DNA from: Bacillota bacterium
Lineage (GTDB): Bacteria; Bacillota; Sulfobacillia; Sulfobacillales; Sulfobacillaceae
Direction of reading: 5' to 3'
DNA: 7,659 bases
Assembly (NCBI GenBank): GCA_021820675.1
Contig: JAKADI010000064.1
Location: 1 to 7,659, forward strand
Part shown: in pieces, positions 1-5,748 of the stretch
Layout: each line of letters begins with the position of its first letter
Position numbering within the stretch: the first letter of the stretch is position 1
Made by a program: the position numbers and the translations under genes
Notes under the pieces: generated by a model
Told to the model about the DNA's origin: nothing
The model's input: only the letters and a program-made list of their open reading frames with translations
Databases searched by the model: none

Positions 1-971
1 CTCTGGTGGTGGGAACACAGGCGTTAATTGCAGAACGGGTGCGATTTAATCGTTTAGGGGTTGTGGTCGTTGACGAGCAGCACCGCTTTGGTGTAAAACA
101 ACGGGCGTACCTGTCGTTAAAAGGTGAATATCCCGATATGCTGGTCATGACTGCAACTCCGATTCCCAGGACCTTAGCATTGACAGTGTATGGAGATTTA
201 CAGGTCTCCGAAGTGAAGGGATTGCCGCCAGGGCGGAAGCCAGTTCAAACCATCCATTTGTCTTACCGAGAACGGAGGATGGCGTATGAGAAGGTTATGT
301 CTGCTGTAAAACACTCCGAACAAGCCTATGTTGTATGTCCTCTTGTGGGAGGGGGAGATGAGGAGACGCAAGCCAAAGCTGCGGTAGATTTAGCCACAGG
401 AATGCAAAAGATCCCGGGATGGCGCGTGGGTTTATTACACGGGAAACTGTCCTCGCGCGATAAGAGAGGTGTTATGGAGAAATTTCGGCATCAAGAGATT
501 GACGTGCTCGTGGCAACGACCATTGTAGAGGTCGGGGTAGACGTACCTAATGCTACCGTAATGGTAATTGAAGAAGCGGATCGATTTGGTTTAGCTCAAT
601 TGCACCAGCTACGGGGTCGGGTAGGCCGTGGCGTCAAGCCCGCTACCTGTTTTCTAATCGCGGACCCCAAAACCGATCAGGCCCGTCAGCGATTGGAAGC
701 GATGGTACGTTTCCACGAGGGGCTCAAACTTGCCGCAGAAGATCTCCGGCTGAGGGGGCCGGGAGAAATTTTGGGTATGCGCCAGCATGGGGTCACGGGA
801 TTTCAGCTGGCTGACCCCCTTAAAGACTTGCACCTTCTGCAAAGGGCCCGGACTGTTGCTCGAGAAATTGTTGCTCGCGACCCTCATCTAGCGCTTCCGG
901 AACACAAGGCGATGTACCAATGGGTTCGGGAGAGCATGGATGATGCTATACCCGCGCAGGTTCTGCATTAA
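1..971 (+). CDS. recG: ATP-dependent DNA helicase RecG, C-terminal part (5' end outside window)
   Basis: RecG is a cytoplasmic superfamily 2 DNA translocase that remodels stalled replication forks and branched recombination intermediates. The first full codon in frame is at base 3, and the frame is open to the left edge, so this is the 3' part of a longer gene; about half of a typical RecG of roughly 680 to 700 residues is present. Helicase motifs appear in order: GTQALI just before motif II, DEQH (bases 72-83), MTATPIPRTLA (motif III, from base 147), ATTIVEVGVDVPNA (motif V, from about base 513) and QLRGRVGRG (motif VI, from about base 606). These are followed by the RecG-typical segment DLRLRGPGEILGMRQHG. 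The GTG at base 6 is internal and is not a start. The gene stops with TAA at 969-971. No convincing intrinsic terminator follows, so transcripts may run on into the trp leader. The wedge domain that separates RecG from Mfd would lie upstream of the window, but the C-terminal signature is clearly of RecG type. Confidence 0.96.
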   Translation, partial: LVVGTQALIAERVRFNRLGVVVVDEQHRFGVKQRAYLSLKGEYPDMLVMTATPIPRTLALTVYGDLQVSEVKGLPPGRKPVQTIHLSYRERRMAYEKVMSAVKHSEQAYVVCPLVGGGDEETQAKAAVDLATGMQKIPGWRVGLLHGKLSSRDKRGVMEKFRHQEIDVLVATTIVEVGVDVPNATVMVIEEADRFGLAQLHQLRGRVGRGVKPATCFLIADPKTDQARQRLEAMVRFHEGLKLAAEDLRLRGPGEILGMRQHGVTGFQLADPLKDLHLLQRARTVAREIVARDPHLALPEHKAMYQWVRESMDDAIPAQVLH

Positions 972-995
972 GGTGATCCTAGGGCATCTGATCCA

Positions 996-1024
996 TTGAC
1001 AGGTGTCTCTAGGGTTTGTAAAAT
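996..1024 (+). promoter_or_regulatory. Vegetative (sigma-A/sigma-70 type) promoter of the trp operon
   Basis: A perfect -35 hexamer TTGACA lies at 996-1001 and a -10 hexamer TAAAAT (five of six matches to TATAAT) at 1019-1024, separated by exactly 17 bases. Transcription would be expected to start near 1030-1032 in an AT-rich stretch, about 20 to 30 bases before the T-box stem I begins. The promoter starts only 25 bases after the recG stop codon. The 24 bases between the stop codon and the -35 box (972-995) contain only a spaced direct repeat of TGATCC and nothing else I can interpret. No clear repressor operator is visible, which fits control by the downstream riboswitch. The start site is inferred and not demonstrated. 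Confidence 0.8.
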
Positions 1025-1257
1025 ACTATTTAAAATTATAGGTGATTTTGTATGCGATGAGTGGGAAGAGTATCGGTAGGTAACCTTTATAGCGAGCTAG
1101 CGATGGTGAGAGGCTGGCAAGGGGAATACTTGAGAATGGGCCCATGAGCTGCCAACCGAAAATCTCAGTAGGCTTGGCCGGGTTCCTCAACCGTTATCAA
1201 AGAGGCCATATCGGTCACATAACCTGTATGGAGCGAAGAGACTGCTACAGTCTAAAA

Positions 1258-1290
1258 TAGGGTGGCACCACGGAGAAGCCTTCGTCCCTT
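1258..1290 (+). promoter_or_regulatory. T-box antiterminator helix
   Basis: The T-box strand AGGG (1259-1262) can pair with CCCT (1286-1289), and ACG (1270-1272) with CGT (1283-1285). This leaves TGGCACC as the bulge that receives the tRNA acceptor end. The usual T-box has GCG in the second helix; here the first base is A and pairs with T1285, so the helix is retained. The 3' strand (1283-1290) is also needed by the terminator hairpin, so the two structures exclude each other. Uncharged tRNA-Trp is expected to stabilise this form and allow transcription into trpE. Confidence 0.85.
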
Positions 1291-1315
1291 GGAAGGGATG
1301 AATGGCTATTTTTTT
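1277..1315 (+). terminator. Intrinsic terminator of the trp T-box leader
   Basis: AGCC (1277-1280) pairs with GGCT (1304-1307), and TTCGTCCCTT (1281-1290) pairs with AAGGGATGAA (1293-1302) through one G-U pair. T1303 is bulged. The nominal loop is only GG, so the innermost one or two A-U pairs are probably open. One A and then seven T (1309-1315) follow the stem. This is the default off structure when tRNA-Trp is charged. It lies 12 bases before the trpE ribosome binding site. It could also stop transcripts arriving from recG. Confidence 0.93.
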
Positions 1316-1327
1316 GCGACCATGATG

Positions 1328-1333
1328 AAAGGA
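1328..1333 (+). promoter_or_regulatory. Ribosome binding site of trpE
   Basis: AAAGGA sits 10 bases before the ATG at 1344 and lies just beyond the leader terminator. It is weaker and slightly more distant than the AGGAGG-type sites of the downstream trp genes. It supports the 1344 start, and I see no better site nearby. Confidence 0.6.
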
Positions 1334-1343
1334 CGGGCCGGCA

Positions 1344-2783
1344 ATGGATCGAATAGGTCAAAATGTGATATGGGACAGTCCTGATTGTAACCACATCGCA
1401 CTGGTTAGGAATTTCGCAGTGGACCAAATTACGCCGATTTCCGCTTTTTTACGCCTGCGTCCCTTTGGAGCCCACACATTATTAGAAAGCGTGGAGGGCG
1501 ACGACAAAGTAGCCCGGTACTCTTTTATTGCGATCGGTGAATGGGCAAGATTGTTGGAAGCAGATGGTCAAGCCGTATTGGTGGGGCCCGAGGGTACGGA
1601 AGTTTCCAACGATCCGTTGGAATTAATTAGACGGCAGCAACAACGCCAACGAATTGGTGTTCCCGAGAATGTCGAGTGGCCGTTTGTTGGGGGAGCCATT
1701 GGCTACTTTGGCTATGACTGGGTAAGACGGCTGGAAAAATTGCCTCGTCGTCACGCCAAACGGGGGCCAGACTGGGAATGGGTTTGGCCCAAAGCCGTTG
1801 TGGCTTTTGATCATCGCAAACAGCAGGTCGCGGTAATCGTGGAATCTTTACGCGATCAAATGGACCAGGCGGTTACTCGGTTGGAAATTCTGTTAGACGC
1901 CTTGCGCCAACCATTGATGCTGGCAGAACCCCATATTAGGCAATTGACCCCCATCAAGTCCAATATGACCCGTGAGTATTATGAGCAGATCATTGAACGG
2001 GGAAAAGATTATATTGTGGCGGGAGATGTTTTTCAAGTTGTCTTATCTCAGGCGTTGTCGACGCGCATATCAGGAGATGCCTTTTCGTTATATCGCAAAT
2101 TGCGGCATGTCAATCCGTCTCCTTATCTGTTTTACTTGGAAACTCCTCGAAGGATTCTCGCCGGTGCGTCTCCAGAGGTTTTGGTCCGTGTCACTAATCG
2201 CGTGGCTTCAAATCGTCCAATTGCGGGAACTCGCCGGCGGGGTGCAAACGCCGCGGAGGATGAAAAATTATGGAACGAACTAATTCTCGATCCGAAAGAA
2301 AAGGCCGAACATGTGATGCTGGTTGATTTGGCGCGAAATGATTTAGGGCGAGTCTGTGAATATGGGTCTATCGCCGTCTCCCACTTTATGACGAAAGAGG
2401 TTTATTCGCACGTGATGCACATTGTCTCGGAAGTTCAAGGACACCTCAAGCCTCAATTTGATGCCCTCGATGCTCTGGCAGTCTCTTTTCCGGCAGGTAC
2501 TTTGACAGGAGCGCCCAAAATTCGAGCCATGGAAATCATCGAAGAACTAGAACCGGAGGCTCGCGGAGTGTATGGAGGCATTGTGGGATATTTGTCGCAT
2601 CGCGGGGACTTAGACGCCTGCATTACCATTCGCACCATGGATGTCATGGGGGACCTGGTTACGGTTCAAGCCGGAGGCGGCATTGTTGCCGACTCATTGG
2701 CAGAATTTGAATTTCAGGAGTCGATGAATAAAGCAGCTGCAGCTCTTTCCGTATTGCATGCGAGTGAGGAGGAATGGCTGTGA
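1344..2783 (+). CDS. trpE: Anthranilate synthase component I
   Basis: TrpE converts chorismate and ammonia to anthranilate, the first committed step of tryptophan synthesis. It forms a complex with the glutaminase TrpG, which supplies the ammonia. The 479-residue product is slightly short for the family (about 490 to 520). The N-terminal domain carries LLES (residues 46-49), and NPSPYLFYLE lies at 257-266; both belong to the tryptophan-binding, feedback-inhibition site in studied TrpE proteins. The C-terminal chorismate-binding domain shows RPIAGTRRRG (291-300), HVMLVDLARND (323-333), FPAGTLTGAPK (382-392), GGIVGY (411-416) and QAGGGIVADS (442-451). The feedback motifs favour TrpE over PabB, as does its position at the head of a full trp operon. 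The 1344 ATG gives a normal amount of sequence before the conserved PISAFLRL segment. Residues 144-148 read WEWVW, unusually rich in tryptophan. The stop codon overlaps the start of trpG. Confidence 0.97.
   Translation: MDRIGQNVIWDSPDCNHIALVRNFAVDQITPISAFLRLRPFGAHTLLESVEGDDKVARYSFIAIGEWARLLEADGQAVLVGPEGTEVSNDPLELIRRQQQRQRIGVPENVEWPFVGGAIGYFGYDWVRRLEKLPRRHAKRGPDWEWVWPKAVVAFDHRKQQVAVIVESLRDQMDQAVTRLEILLDALRQPLMLAEPHIRQLTPIKSNMTREYYEQIIERGKDYIVAGDVFQVVLSQALSTRISGDAFSLYRKLRHVNPSPYLFYLETPRRILAGASPEVLVRVTNRVASNRPIAGTRRRGANAAEDEKLWNELILDPKEKAEHVMLVDLARNDLGRVCEYGSIAVSHFMTKEVYSHVMHIVSEVQGHLKPQFDALDALAVSFPAGTLTGAPKIRAMEIIEELEPEARGVYGGIVGYLSHRGDLDACITIRTMDVMGDLVTVQAGGGIVADSLAEFEFQESMNKAAAALSVLHASEEEWL
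2767..2772 (+). promoter_or_regulatory. Ribosome binding site that decides the trpG start
   Basis: AGGAGG ends one base before the ATG at 2774, too close to serve it well, but lies seven bases before the in-frame GTG at 2780. That GTG forms a GTGA overlap with the trpE stop (TGA at 2781-2783) and gives a protein beginning MIFVLDNYDSF, as most TrpG proteins do. The site therefore favours GTG 2780 as the true start. Confidence 0.75.
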
Positions 2784-3382
2784 TTTTTGTTTTGGATAAT
2801 TATGATTCCTTTACGTATAATCTTGTGCAATATTTAGGGATTCTTGGTCATGATCTGCAGGTTGTGCGTAATGATGAAGTGACGGTCAAAGACGTACGAA
2901 GGATGAATCCTTCACGAATTGTTTTGTCACCTGGCCCTGGACGACCTGAAGATGCAGGGGTTATGGTGGATCTCATTCGTCAATTGGGACCGGTCATTCC
3001 GATGTTAGGAGTGTGTCTGGGCCACCAGGGTATTGCGTATGCGTATGGTGGAGAGGTGGGCCCAGCTATACGGCTCATGCACGGAAAAGATGATGAAATT
3101 TTTCACAATGGAGAAAACATTTTTCAAGGACTGCCCCAATCTTTTCGTGCTGGCCGTTACCATTCTCTCGCCGTGAATGTCGACAGAGCTACGGACTTAG
3201 AAGTGACCGCCAAGAGCAGTGATGGCACGGTCATGGCCATTCGCCACCGCTATTATCCGGTTTATGGAATTCAATTCCATCCGGAATCCGTTTTAACACC
3301 ACGGGGCCTAGATATTTTAAGAAATTTCTTGCAATTATCGAACGACGTACAATCTCGTTACCAAGGGGAGCAATCACTATGA
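2780..3382 (+). CDS. trpG: Anthranilate synthase component II (glutamine amidotransferase)
   Basis: TrpG is a class I glutamine amidotransferase that hydrolyses glutamine and passes ammonia to TrpE; in some Firmicutes it also serves the para-aminobenzoate enzyme PabB. I place the start at GTG 2780 (200 residues) on ribosome-binding-site spacing and family N-termini; ATG 2774 would add two residues. The N-terminus shows DNYDSFTYNL. LSPGPGRPEDAG (about residues 49-60) forms the oxyanion region, LGVCLGHQ contains the nucleophile Cys79, and FHPESV supplies the His167 and Glu169 of the catalytic triad. HGK and RYHSL, both common in TrpG/PabA, are also present. The length is normal for an unfused subunit. 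The protein contains no tryptophan. Its gene overlaps trpE by four bases and trpD by four bases (ATGA). There is no adjacent pabB or pabC, so the main role is inferred to be tryptophan synthesis. Confidence 0.95.
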   Translation: MIFVLDNYDSFTYNLVQYLGILGHDLQVVRNDEVTVKDVRRMNPSRIVLSPGPGRPEDAGVMVDLIRQLGPVIPMLGVCLGHQGIAYAYGGEVGPAIRLMHGKDDEIFHNGENIFQGLPQSFRAGRYHSLAVNVDRATDLEVTAKSSDGTVMAIRHRYYPVYGIQFHPESVLTPRGLDILRNFLQLSNDVQSRYQGEQSL

Positions 3383-4425
3383 ATGCGGACGAAGAGTTAA
3401 TACGCCACGACCTTACGGTGTTGAGTCAAGGACAAACACTAGATGAAGGTGAAGCTTACGCACTGATGGATGCCATCATGAAAGGTTCTGCCACTCCGAT
3501 TCAAGTTTCGGGGATTCTTATGGCCTTAGCGGTTCGGGGAGAAACGGTGGACGAACTGGCAGGATTTGCGCGCGCGATGAGAGAACATGCAACCCCTATT
3601 ACCTTGACGAAACGGCCGGTCTTGGATACATGCGGAACCGGAGGCGACCGTTCTTTCACCTTCAATATATCAACGGTTTCGGCTTTTGTGATTGCTGGCA
3701 GCGGAGTGCATGTGGCGAAACACGGTAATCGATCAGCTACGTCTAAAAGCGGTAGTGCTGATTTGTTGGAGGCTTTAGGAATCCGCATCAGCCAAGATCC
3801 CGCGAATGTCGCTCAACTCATAGACGAACTAGGGTTTGGATTTTTGTTTGCTCAGCAAATCCATAATTCTATGCGCTTCGCTTCGCAGCCTCGGAAAGAA
3901 TTGGGTGTGCGGACAGTCTTCAATTTACTAGGTCCCCTGACGAACCCTGTCCGTCCGGAACATCAATTGTTAGGAGTATTTGCGCAACGGTGGGTCAAGC
4001 CGATTACCGCAGTGTTGTCGCGTCTGGGATTGCAGCGGGCTGTGGTGGTTCATGGCGCAGGAGGGTTTGATGAAGTGTCATTAGCCGGCCCGACTGTTTT
4101 TGGAATTGCTGATACGGATGGAATACGATTTGGCCGATGGACTCCAGAAGACCTGGGATTGCCTACCTATCCCCCAGACGCTTTCCGCGGGGGGGATCCC
4201 GCTCGAAACGCACAGATTTGTTACCAGGTTTTGCGAGGAGAGCCGGGTCCATATTTGGATGTAATTCTTGCGAATGCCGGAGTAGGCCTTTATGCGGCTC
4301 TGGCGGCACCTTCCCCCAAAGAAGGCGTGGCAATGGCCAGGGAATCGATTCGCAGCGGAAAAGCTGCGTACGTTGTGGATGAACTCATTTCACATAGCCG
4401 TCAGCAGGAGGAACAGGAGGCCTAA
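3379..4425 (+). CDS. trpD: Anthranilate phosphoribosyltransferase
   Basis: TrpD transfers the phosphoribosyl group of PRPP to anthranilate, giving N-(5'-phosphoribosyl)anthranilate. The 348-residue protein matches the usual length of a stand-alone TrpD and is not fused to TrpG as in enterobacteria. The N-terminal helical region (about residues 1-75) is followed by the PRPP- and magnesium-binding loop DTCGTGGD (83-90), NIST (96-99) and KHGNRS (114-119). The anthranilate-binding segment runs from Arg171 through ELGVRTVFNLLGPLTNP (174-190), and GFDEVS (229-234) supplies further conserved acidic residues. The ATG overlaps the trpG stop as ATGA and has AAGGGGAG (3363-3370) eight bases upstream. 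The C-terminal tail reads QQEEQEA because it also encodes two tandem AGGAGG sites placed before trpC. No key residue appears to be missing. Confidence 0.97.
   Translation: MNADEELIRHDLTVLSQGQTLDEGEAYALMDAIMKGSATPIQVSGILMALAVRGETVDELAGFARAMREHATPITLTKRPVLDTCGTGGDRSFTFNISTVSAFVIAGSGVHVAKHGNRSATSKSGSADLLEALGIRISQDPANVAQLIDELGFGFLFAQQIHNSMRFASQPRKELGVRTVFNLLGPLTNPVRPEHQLLGVFAQRWVKPITAVLSRLGLQRAVVVHGAGGFDEVSLAGPTVFGIADTDGIRFGRWTPEDLGLPTYPPDAFRGGDPARNAQICYQVLRGEPGPYLDVILANAGVGLYAALAAPSPKEGVAMARESIRSGKAAYVVDELISHSRQQEEQEA
4406..4420 (+). promoter_or_regulatory. Tandem ribosome binding sites before trpC
   Basis: Two AGGAGG sequences (4406-4411 and 4415-4420) lie within a 9-base direct repeat (CAGGAGGAA/CAGGAGGCC) inside the last codons of trpD. 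The second is seven bases from the trpC ATG and is the functional candidate. The first is 16 bases away, too far for normal initiation. Whether the upstream copy helps load ribosomes is unknown. Confidence 0.6.
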
Positions 4426-4427
4426 GC

Positions 4428-5195
4428 ATGTTTCTCGAGCGTATCGTATATGCGGCCCGGGTTCGCGTCGCCTCCCTTAAAGGGCAGGAAGCTGATCTCT
4501 ATGAAAGTGCAAGAAATCAAAAGCCAACAAGATCTCTCGTTAAGATTCTTCGTGAACATCCGGCGATGCCTTTGGGCATCATTGCGGAATGTAAGCAAAA
4601 ATCCCCCTCCAAAGGATGGTTAACGGATCGCTACGATCCTGTGTCTCAGGCAAAAAGCTATGAAGAGCACGGGGCGCACGGAATATCGGTACTGACGGAA
4701 CCGGAATTTTTTGCTGGCCATCTACATCATTTGGAACAGGTGAAAGCAGCAGTCAGTCTACCAGTGCTCCGAAAGGATTTTGTTCTCGATCCTGTACAAG
4801 TTTTCGAAAGCCGCAGTCATGGAGCCGATGCGGTCTTGATTATTGTTCGTATTGTCGATGATAGCCGTCTTAAAGATTTGGCGCAGGCAGCTCGCGACGT
4901 AGGGATCGAGACTGTTGTCGAGATTCATGACAGACATGAACTTGACCGCGCTTTAGCGATTCACCCCGACATTTTAGGAGTTAACAATCGTGATTTAGAT
5001 ACATTTGAGACCCGATTGTCCTTTTCATTGGATCTTGCTCCAGCCATTCCGTCTTATGTTGTGAAAATTAGCGAAAGTGGCATTCAGTCGCTGAACGATG
5101 TTGAACGGGTCAAGCAGCATGGTTACCGGGGAATTTTAGTCGGTGAGCATTTAATGCGCGGCGGTCACCTATTGGAGGCTCTACATGGGACTTGA
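4428..5195 (+). CDS. trpC: Indole-3-glycerol phosphate synthase
   Basis: TrpC cyclises and decarboxylates carboxyphenylamino-deoxyribulose phosphate to indole-3-glycerol phosphate, the substrate of TrpA. The 255 residues form a single (beta/alpha)8 barrel of normal length, not fused to TrpF as in E. coli. Catalytic positions known from the Sulfolobus enzyme can be matched: Glu54 and Lys56 in AECKQKSPSKG, Lys116 in LRKDF, Glu165 in VVEIHDRHEL, Asn186 in GVNNRDL, and Glu216/Ser217 in SESGI. The C-terminal GILVGEHLMR provides phosphate-binding backbone. The gene begins two bases after the trpD stop and is the only junction in the operon without overlap. AGGAGG seven bases upstream supports the ATG at 4428. 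Its last 11 bases overlap the start of trpF. Confidence 0.96.
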   Translation: MFLERIVYAARVRVASLKGQEADLYESARNQKPTRSLVKILREHPAMPLGIIAECKQKSPSKGWLTDRYDPVSQAKSYEEHGAHGISVLTEPEFFAGHLHHLEQVKAAVSLPVLRKDFVLDPVQVFESRSHGADAVLIIVRIVDDSRLKDLAQAARDVGIETVVEIHDRHELDRALAIHPDILGVNNRDLDTFETRLSFSLDLAPAIPSYVVKISESGIQSLNDVERVKQHGYRGILVGEHLMRGGHLLEALHGT

Positions 5196-5748
5196 TGTCA
5201 AGATTTGTGGTGTTAAAGATACGCTTACTGCTTTTGAGGCTCATAAAGCCGGAGCAGACTATATTGGTCTTGTCTTGTCTAGGAGTAAGCGGCAAGTGTC
5301 TGTAGCACAGGCCCGCCACATGGTCATGGCCCTGCCGGCTATTCGCTTTATTGCGGTCGTTCGAAATATGAATCGTGACGATTTGAATGAGGTATTGACC
5401 CAGGTGCCTTTTTGGGGAGTGCAATATCATGGCACCGCCAATTTTGATTGGATTGAGATGGTACACGAAGCGGGAGGCAGGGCAATTGCGACGACTTTGG
5501 CGGTGGGAGCCGATATGATTCTGATGGACGGTCCTGAGCCTGGTCAAGGCCAAACGTGGGAATGGCAGCGGCCACTTAGCAACAAGCCCGTGTGGATTGC
5601 AGGAGGATTGACCCCCCATAACGTGGCTATGGTGGTGAGGACATTGAAGCCAGATGGAGTAGATGTCTCAAGTGGCGTAGAAACCGGTGGGGTCAAAGAT
5701 TTAACTAAAATTAGGCAATTCCTAGGGGAGGCCAAGCAATGGCAATGA
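5185..5748 (+). CDS. trpF: Phosphoribosylanthranilate isomerase (compact form)
   Basis: TrpF catalyses the Amadori rearrangement of phosphoribosylanthranilate to the substrate of TrpC. Recognisable elements are VKICGVKD with the catalytic Cys8, [14 protein letters not shown] (family GFxFxxxSxR), VQYHG (family usually VQLHG), ILMD with the probable catalytic acid Asp115, GQGQTWEW at the usual GGTGxxFDW position, [10 protein letters not shown] (138-147) and GVDVSSGVE (158-166) near the C-terminus. At 187 residues it is shorter than the usual 200 to 215. The missing residues appear to fall between the AIATT strand and ILMD and in the loop before GQGQ. All expected catalytic and phosphate-binding segments remain, so I call it functional. 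GGAGG (5174-5178) is six bases from the ATG. The gene overlaps trpC by 11 bases and trpB by 10. It contains six tryptophans, many for its size. Confidence 0.93.
   Translation: MGLDVKICGVKDTLTAFEAHKAGADYIGLVLSRSKRQVSVAQARHMVMALPAIRFIAVVRNMNRDDLNEVLTQVPFWGVQYHGTANFDWIEMVHEAGGRAIATTLAVGADMILMDGPEPGQGQTWEWQRPLSNKPVWIAGGLTPHNVAMVVRTLKPDGVDVSSGVETGGVKDLTKIRQFLGEAKQWQ

Larger units (their letters stand above)
1044..1316 (+). promoter_or_regulatory. T-box riboswitch, tRNA-Trp specific, controlling the trp operon
   Basis: This leader RNA should bind uncharged tRNA-Trp in cis and decide whether the trp genes are transcribed. Stem I contains a specifier loop closed by GTGGG (1061-1065) pairing with CCCAT (1141-1145). 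Its 5' side carries AGTA (1069-1072) and its 3' side carries GAA followed by TGG (1137-1139), the tryptophan codon that would pair with the CCA anticodon. The distal arm is GCTAGC (1096-1101) pairing with GCTGGC (1113-1118) around a loop containing GATGGTG (1102-1108), a typical stem I apical motif. A stem III hairpin AGACTG/CAGTCT lies at 1239-1253. The T-box itself, AGGGTGGCACCACGG, is at 1259-1273, and its bulge TGGC (1263-1266) would pair with the 3' GCCA of tRNA-Trp, whose discriminator is G in bacteria. The left boundary is approximate. The stem II region (about 1150-1235) was not resolved in detail. Established knowledge: such leaders occur mainly in Firmicutes and sense amino-acid starvation. 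Confidence 0.93.

Noticed and set aside
6..8. GTG at base 6 as the start of a short helicase gene
   Set aside because: The frame is open through the left edge and the upstream codon fits the conserved RecG sequence before GTQALI, so this is the inside of a longer gene.
974..994. Direct repeat TGATCC (974-979 and 989-994) after the recG stop
   Set aside because: It is too short to distinguish from chance and forms no hairpin, so it is neither a terminator nor a convincing binding site.
998..1007. Small palindrome GACAggTGTC overlapping the -35 box, a possible operator
   Set aside because: The arms are only four bases, flanking bases do not extend it, and half of it is simply the -35 hexamer.
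1024..1029. TACTAT as an alternative -10 box
   Set aside because: It would be 22 bases from TTGACA, whereas TAAAAT at 1019-1024 has the ideal 17-base spacing.
1060..1112. Several GAG and TAG triplets in the leader, resembling a TRAP binding site
   Set aside because: Spacing is irregular (often one base where TRAP needs two or three), there are too few triplets, and most belong to conserved T-box stem I elements.
1031..1343. Leader-peptide attenuator of the E. coli trpL type
   Set aside because: I saw no short frame with a good ribosome binding site and adjacent Trp codons before the terminator, and the T-box explains the hairpins.
1245..1427. Minus-strand open frame across the T-box terminator and trpE start
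   Set aside because: It is short, crosses a structured regulatory RNA and the start of trpE, and has no recognisable product.
5110..5619. Long open frame on the minus strand opposite trpC and trpF
   Set aside because: It lies opposite two clear enzyme genes, resembles no family I know, and has the composition expected of an antisense shadow.
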